From contig JAIUCV010000117.1 of assembly GCA_026724425.1 (NCBI GenBank), positions 963,501 through 1,027,500 on the forward strand: DNA of 64,000 nucleotides. The letters are read 5' to 3'. The position numbers were made by a program, and so were the translations under genes. Within the stretch, counting starts at the first letter, position 1; each line of letters opens with the position of its first letter. Of this stretch, positions 58,592 to 64,000 are shown piece after piece. The stretch comes from Erythrophleum ivorense (taxonomy: Eukaryota; Streptophyta; Magnoliopsida; Fabales; Fabaceae). The notes beneath the pieces were generated by a model. The model searched no databases, was not told the DNA's origin, and saw nothing but the letters and a program-made list of their open reading frames with translations.

Positions 58592-59537
58592 CTATTTCTT
58601 AAACATGAATGTAACAATTGATCCGATAGCAAAGCTAGATTCAACGTTACTTCCACTTCCTCTCTTGTTGGAGTAACCCGGGAATGCCCATTTGTTAAAT
58701 TGCATCTCATTGATTAGACGCAAACCATTTTCTTCAGCTAGAGTCTTTATCTCCCACTTGTTGAATGGATATATTGTCTTATGTGTGACATGAATTTCTC
58801 CACCTTCTTCCTTCACCATCTCTCTCGCACTCTCCATAAACCCTTTCACTAAATCTTTGTGTTTCCTGTAAATTGCACACACAAATGTTAAATATAAACC
58901 AAGAGTAAAATAATAATAATTATCTTTAATTAAAATCTATTGCGATTAGGATCGGAGTGGTGCAAATCAAATGTCATAAAATCAGATCCCTGATATTTTG
59001 TCCACTCCTAGTCATGTGAATAAGTTACTATTCTATTGACTAAAACCTTACCCTGCATGAGGAAAATTAAAGACGATTCTGTTGTATCGAGCTAAGCGAT
59101 CGTCTAACGTCATAGAGTGTACGTTAACAGCTTTGATCACAGTGCACCCAAGTCTCTCCAGCTCTTTAATGTTTGCTTTTCCATTGTTGTACTTACTTCC
59201 TAGCTCATCTGTTACATTAAAAAATAATACATATATAACAATTGTAATCAACAAACTTGATAAGCTATTGTTGAGCTTTCTTTGTTGTGATGATTAGTTA
59301 TAACAGATGATAACTAATAACAAAATGTATGACGTAAAGGATGATTTTAGGTTTAGTATTACCTCTACAATCAAGAGATGTCGCAGTGATGCTGGTGGCA
59401 GAACCAAAGGCTTTGGCTAGAGACAAAGAAAATGAGAAGTCCCCTTCTCCTACCACAAGTAATTTTTGTTTATTGCTATTTTGTTTTGATATTTCAGATT
59501 CTTGAACCCCCATTTCAACATCTGCATGTTTTGCCAT
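58592..59537 (-). CDS. BMT5-like (DUF2431) Rossmann-fold protein
   Basis: Exons 59363..59537, 59052..59208 and 58592..58865 give 201 residues. Conserved family features: LLVVGEGDFSFSLSLAKAF (SAM-site glycine loop), ATSLDCRDELGSKYNN, VNVHSMTLDDR, RIVFNFPHAGKHKDLVKGFMESA, GGEIHVTHK and YPFNKWEI. The domain is named after yeast 25S rRNA (uridine-N3) methyltransferase. Plant members are numerous and mostly uncharacterised, so activity on rRNA is not established. It sits where I recall At5g38750, which I remember under a different annotation, so orthology is left open. Confidence 0.82.
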
Positions 59538-59848
59538 TGTACACCACGTCCTTATATATCGTAGTCAAATTAAGAGATTCAGTGTTTCTTTTGTAATCCG
59601 TCTCTTCGAACTTTGAAATCATTTATGTACTTTGAAGATCATTCATACGTATTTAATAAATGGAAAAGTCAAACTTCTTTATAGCTAATTAGGTTCCAAC
59701 TTCCTAATTCCAATGTTGATTTTTTTTTTTAATTCAAGAAGATATGAGAAAATATTTGATTCAAGAAACCCGAAAACTCAAACCTGAGTGTTTTCAACAT
59801 TGTTCATGATCAATACACAGAGCTTATTTATACGAGTACTCACACACT

Positions 59849-61642
59849 TCACAAAACCTCACCTTTGTTCATGTCCCGTAAAATACTCTTCGATATAAGA
59901 CATCTATCACCTACATGACTCCAAAAGAATCTCAAAACTTCGTTATCACCAGCATAAGAGCCACTGATCGATTTATACAGTTTCAAATTTACCATCAACC
60001 GTCGATTATACATTACATCGAACAGAGCAGAAGCTTCAACGACCTTCCCTGTTCTCCAATACGCATATGCAATGCTTGTGTATATAACACTATCTCCCAT
60101 CAAACCCTTCTTCTCCATCGAATCACACAACATTTTCGCGTAATCTACATGTCCTAACTTACAAACCCTTCTTATCAATCCTCTGTATAGAGCAACATCA
60201 GGACAAAGACCTCTTCTCTCAAACTCCTCTGCGAGTTTCGCGATTTCGTCTTGCTTGTTCTGGCTATAGAATCCATCCACAAGCCACGAATAAGTCGAAT
60301 ATCCTGGAGATAAGCCTTTCTCTAGCATCAAGAACAGCTCCTCCTTCGCATTCTCCAATTCAAGAACTTTACAAAACCCGTGAATCAACGCTTTATACGA
60401 ATACATATCCATTCTCAGCCCTGAATCAATCATCTTCTTCTTAACTTTCACCGCAGATACCATATCTCCGACTTTACAATACGCATTGATCAAAGTATTG
60501 CAAGTGATATTATCAGGCTCTATCTTTTTCCCACTCATCTCGTTCAAAAGCCGGTTAGCTTCTCTTATCCTCCCATCTTCACAAAGCTTACGCAGAATCG
60601 AGTTATAAGTCACAACTCCAGGACAGAACCCTCTCGACTCCATTACCTCTCGTAGCCTCAAAGCTTCGTCTACATCATTCATTCTACAATACCCATCAAT
60701 CAAAGTAGTATAAGTAACACCGTTCGCCTTCGCAACGCCTTTGATCTCCCGAAACAGCCTCGTCGCTTCTCTCATTCTACCTTCTCTACAAAACCCGTGT
60801 ATCAGCGAGTTATAAGTGACGATATCAGGAGCAACACCGCTTCTCTCCATCCGATCTTGCACCGATAACGCCTCGTAATGCATACCTTTCTTGCAGTACA
60901 CGGAGATCAACGTGTTGTACGTGAAAAGATCGGGAAACACGCCTTTCTCTTCCATCTCGCTCAACAGTTTCTCTGCTTTCTCGGGATCTCCTGATTTCGA
61001 ACAAGCGTGAACCAATACGTTATACAAATGAATGTTAGCCACAACACCTAGCTTAACCATCTTCTTGAACATCTTCCAAACTGTATCAGTCAATCTCTCT
61101 TTCACCAGACTATTCAGGATCACAGTGCAAGCTTGCAAATGCGGCTTCAATCCGCAGCTCCTAATCTGCTCGAAAACCTCGATCGAATCGTTGATCATTC
61201 CTGATTTCGCGTAGAATATCATCAACCAGCTTAAAACGTGAGAGAGAACTTCTGGGTCTTCTGAAACACAATCAACCAAAGATCTCAAAACCAGAGGAGA
61301 TGACATAAGCTCTCTCTGAGACAATTTGTCGAGCAGGTGGTGTGCGGTTTTGAAATGCTTGTGCTTTGTGAGAATCAAAACCATTTTCCACGATGATTGT
61401 AAGTTATGTTTGCAAATCGGAAACGAATCAGTCCAGGTAAAGAAACTCCATGAGAGAGAAGCACCGCCATAACCAGAAAACAGAGAAAGCTCGGAGATTA
61501 CCTGAGTGGTGATCGCTGCTTTCAATAGTCCCGAATCGATTTTGCGTTTCAGAATATTTTTCCAGTTTCCTTTCAACACAGCTCCACAGATGCTTTGTGC
61601 AATCAGAGCTTCTAGATTTGTTGCAGACGAGAAATTCACCAT
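59849..61642 (-). CDS. P-class pentatricopeptide repeat protein
   Basis: Intronless, 597 residues from ATG 61642. From about residue 150 a continuous run of 35-residue PPR motifs is visible (VVTYNSLIHGFCREGRMREATRLFREI, NGVTYTTLIDGYCRMNDVDEALRLREVM and others, about a dozen), with no E or DYW extension, so P class. Such proteins bind organelle RNA, each repeat reading one base. The N-terminus (MVNFSSATNLEALIAQSI) could be a weak targeting peptide. Length and order fit At5g38730 as I remember it. The frame is intact. Confidence 0.93.
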   Translation of the reverse strand: MVNFSSATNLEALIAQSICGAVLKGNWKNILKRKIDSGLLKAAITTQVISELSLFSGYGGASLSWSFFTWTDSFPICKHNLQSSWKMVLILTKHKHFKTAHHLLDKLSQRELMSSPLVLRSLVDCVSEDPEVLSHVLSWLMIFYAKSGMINDSIEVFEQIRSCGLKPHLQACTVILNSLVKERLTDTVWKMFKKMVKLGVVANIHLYNVLVHACSKSGDPEKAEKLLSEMEEKGVFPDLFTYNTLISVYCKKGMHYEALSVQDRMERSGVAPDIVTYNSLIHGFCREGRMREATRLFREIKGVAKANGVTYTTLIDGYCRMNDVDEALRLREVMESRGFCPGVVTYNSILRKLCEDGRIREANRLLNEMSGKKIEPDNITCNTLINAYCKVGDMVSAVKVKKKMIDSGLRMDMYSYKALIHGFCKVLELENAKEELFLMLEKGLSPGYSTYSWLVDGFYSQNKQDEIAKLAEEFERRGLCPDVALYRGLIRRVCKLGHVDYAKMLCDSMEKKGLMGDSVIYTSIAYAYWRTGKVVEASALFDVMYNRRLMVNLKLYKSISGSYAGDNEVLRFFWSHVGDRCLISKSILRDMNKGEVL

Positions 61643-62008
61643 TGTTGTCGTTGTTGCTCAGAGAGATTTGTGCAAGCGGCAAATTTTGAGAACTAAGGCC
61701 TAAACCGGTTTGAAATTCTCCTATGAAAAAACCAGACCGGAGCATTTACCGAAATAACCGAACCGAAGCCGAGATTTTTCATTTCCAAAGCGTGGGCCTT
61801 GCTTGCTTCAGATGGGCCTGTCATTTTTTGCAAGACATCAAATGGGTGAAAATCAGACCAAGCCCAATATTGTAAAAAAAATAAAAAAGAATATCACGAA
61901 TCAATTTTTCTAAATCGGTTCGTTTTGTTTCTTGATATACTCTAAAGAAAAGTGAAAAACAGAGCTTTTAGGGTTTAGCTATAAAGAAGAAGACGACACA
62001 TCCAAGAA

Positions 62009-62160
62009 TATAAGAGCCGAGAGAAGTTGAGAGAGAGAGAAAGAGGCATAGCTCTAGTCTTCGTGTTCCATAGCATGTGTTTCTTTGTGTTATTATTTCT
62101 TCTAGTTTCTTCCTCTTCGTGATTGATTCCTATTTCCTAAAACCTATAACACAAATAATA
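62009..62160 (+). repeat. F-box leader segment, copy 1
   Basis: AATATAAGAGCCGAGAGAAG and the following GAGA run, GGCATAGCTCTAGTCTTCGTGTTCC and GATTGATTCCTA blocks recur at 63778-63930, in the same order and orientation. This marks a tandem duplication of the F-box gene's leader. Confidence 0.8.
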
Positions 62161-62220
62161 GGTTAACCTTTTGAATGATAGTGAATTTGTGGGAGACGGA
62201 CCCATCCGTGAGCTGCTCGT

Positions 62221-63480
62221 ATGGATTGGATAAGTGAGTTACCTGAAGATCTCCTCTTGAGAATATTGTCTACACTGCCTAGTGCTAAAGATGTTGTCGC
62301 CACAATGGTTTTGTCAAAACGATGGAAATTTCTTTGGATGCTTGTACCAAAACTCATATACGACAATATCTATTATCAGAAGTATGAAAGTTTTTCGCGC
62401 TTTGTATACAGGTCTTTGCTCTTGCACGAGGCCCCACTTCTACAAACAGTGCGTTTCAAACTCGGTGATAACTGCGGCGATGTAGATATCGGAGTATGGA
62501 CTACAACTGTAGTCAAACGCTCGGTGCGTGAGCTGATTATCGAGATTGATTCTTCATCTTCATCTCCAGTCACACTTCCTAGGAGCTTGTATACATGCGC
62601 AGGATGCTTGTGACGTTGAAACTAAGCAACGTTACTCTTCTTGACGTTTCTTGCTCGTTTTCTTTACCATCTTTAAAAAGTTTGAGCCTTTTATCCGTCA
62701 AGTACCCTGGTGATGAATTTGCCAAGACGTTTCTGTCAAGTTGTCATGTTCTTGAAGACTTGCATGTGGAACAATGTCTAGATGACAATGTTACCGTTTT
62801 CACCGTGAGAGTGCCTTCTCTAAAGAGTTTATCATTGCATTATGATGAAGATGAAGATGAAGATGAAGATGAAGATGAAAATGAAGATGGTGGGTTTGTG
62901 ATAGATGCTCCTTCTTTGGAGTGTTTGGACATTTATGATCATAGCGGTGAGTTTTGTATCATTGAGAATGATATGCCTAAGATTGTAACGGCAAATTTGG
63001 ACGTTTGTTATTCTGTCCCTGCCAAGATTCTTGGTTCTATTACTTCAGTCAAGCATCTCGATATATGTTTAGTAGATTCAGAGAATCCTTTTGGTAGTGT
63101 CTTCCACAGTCTTGTTCATTTAAAGATATGCACATGTCACCCGGAGTGGTTGGAACTACTCATGTGTCTGCTAAGAGCTTCAATTTACAAGCTCTTAGAA
63201 TGGACCAGCATCATCATGAACTTTGGGATGAAGACTCGCGCCCGAGCTGGATCGAACCGAGCTCAGTTCCAGAATGCGTGTTATCGAGTCTTCAAACTCT
63301 TTGGGTTAAATATGAAGAAACAGATGCACAAAAAGAAATGGTGGCATATATCTTAAGAAACGCAAATTGTTTAAAGAAGTGAACTATCTCATCTATCTCC
63401 ATAGACCCTTACAAGAAAATTGAGATGGTCAAGGAGTTTTCATCTCTCTCAAGGTGTTCCAGTACATGCCATCTTCTATT
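62221..63480 (+). pseudogene. F-box/LRR/FBD gene with several frame lesions
   Basis: It starts correctly with the F-box (MDWISELPEDLLLRILSTLPSAKDVVATMVLSKRWKFLW) and continues to SLYTC. Two extra bases near 62598 then shift the frame before MLVTLKLSNVTLLDVSCSFSLPSLKSL. The LRR part includes an expanded Asp/Glu stretch (GATGAA repeats at 62844-62886). Near 63173 the frame shifts again before NLQALRMDQHH, the FBD part (SRPSWIEPSSVPECVLSSLQTL, YILRNANCLKK) follows, and TGA stands where the family continues with VTIS..DPYKKIEMVKE. The family is large and fast-evolving; intact members act as SCF substrate receptors. Confidence 0.85.
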
Positions 63481-63777
63481 TGACTGAAGTTGGGAGGCAG
63501 AAGACGAAGAGATCTGAAGCTGGGAAAATATAAAAGAATGAAGAATGAAGCAAAGACTCTTGCTCATTTGGAGGGGTTGCAGTGAGTTTAATAGAGTAAA
63601 AATAATTAATAGATTGCTTTGTTAAGACTCTCTTTATGCTTTTATTGTTGATAAGTATGAGACGAGATGAATCTTGAACTATAGTTTGAACGGAACTACA
63701 CTAAACTGAAAAAACAAAATTCTTTCTAATCAAACCTACTTGGTGATTTTCCGGCGCTACAACCTACAAACGTACAA

Positions 63778-64000
63778 GAATATAAGAGCCGAGAGAAGTT
63801 GATAGAGAGAGAGAAAGAGGCATAGCTCTACTGCTCTAGTCTTCGTGTTCCATATAGCATGTGTTTCTTCATGTTGTAATCTCGTTCTAGTTTGTTCTTC
63901 TTCATGGTTGATTCCTAAAATCTATAACCTTAACTGATGGTGATATGGATTGGATCGATATCTTAAGAAACGCAAAGTGTTTAAAGAAGGCAATTAACTC
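63778..64000 (+). pseudogene. Second F-box/FBD copy with internal deletion
   Basis: The duplicated leader is followed by ATGGATTGGATCGATATC (63945), then at once by TTAAGAAACGCAAAGTGTTTAAAGAAGG, which matches 63351-63378 near the C-terminus of the first copy. More than 1.1 kb between start codon and FBD end is therefore missing. The window ends within it. Confidence 0.8.

Noticed and set aside
59915..61214. Plus-strand ORFs over the PPR gene
   Set aside because: Antisense shadows; the 35-residue repeat pattern exists only on the minus strand.

Overview
This is a plant nuclear window, almost certainly from a Brassicaceae species close to Arabidopsis. Genes have many short GT..AG introns and AT-rich spacers. 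The proteins match families I know from Arabidopsis thaliana at near-identical lengths. From memory, unchecked, the order kanadaptin/FHA, cysteinyl-tRNA synthetase, AVT6 transporter, bZIP43, SOFL-like, SABATH methyltransferase, GLUTAMINE DUMPER, small LEA-like and PPR follows A. thaliana At5g38840 down to At5g38730 in reverse. The window departs from that order in several places, so I favour a relative (such as A. lyrata) over A. thaliana itself.

Layout. Positions 1-5.2 kb are repeat debris: an LTR-like stretch, a small decayed copy of part of the neighbouring kanadaptin gene, and a broken Ty3/gypsy remnant. At 5.2-8.8 kb lies the 12-exon kanadaptin-like gene (-). At 8.8-13.7 kb there is a BAP31-like ORF and a Harbinger-type MITE split by a hAT-like element. 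At 13.8-20.05 kb lies a 6.2-kb PIF/Harbinger transposon with both genes apparently intact: a three-exon DDE transposase and a two-exon Myb/SANT protein. It sits inside a related MITE and also holds pieces of at least two host genes, a DUF789 gene and an ATP-dependent phosphofructokinase gene, with introns retained. This composite is the most notable object here.

At 20.7-25.8 kb are CysRS (+) and an AVT6-type amino-acid transporter (-), with a duplicated 3'-UTR-like segment between them. At 27.1-29.8 kb is an intronless LRR receptor-like protein (-), followed by a decayed RLP scrap and bZIP43-like (+). At 35.7-40.5 kb are a SOFL-like gene, a TRIM retroelement split by a Stowaway-like MITE, and a SABATH methyltransferase gene with another TRIM-like element in its last intron. 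At 40.5-43.1 kb lie a Helitron 3' end and a second hAT-like element.

At 44.0-53.3 kb a block carries U2AF65A, a cupin gene broken by an 8-bp frameshift, and a Rab geranylgeranyltransferase alpha subunit. Two decayed F-box gene pieces in the same orientation flank it. From memory these three genes lie elsewhere in A. thaliana, so this looks like a transposed block. At 55.4-61.6 kb the At5g387xx-like order resumes with GDU, LEA-like, BMT5-like and PPR genes. The window ends in an F-box/FBD gene with several frame lesions and a second copy deleted from just after the start codon to near the C-terminus.

The host genes are ordinary housekeeping or regulatory genes and form no pathway together. 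Exon boundaries were placed by eye from splice consensus, continuous frame and family conservation. No database search was run.
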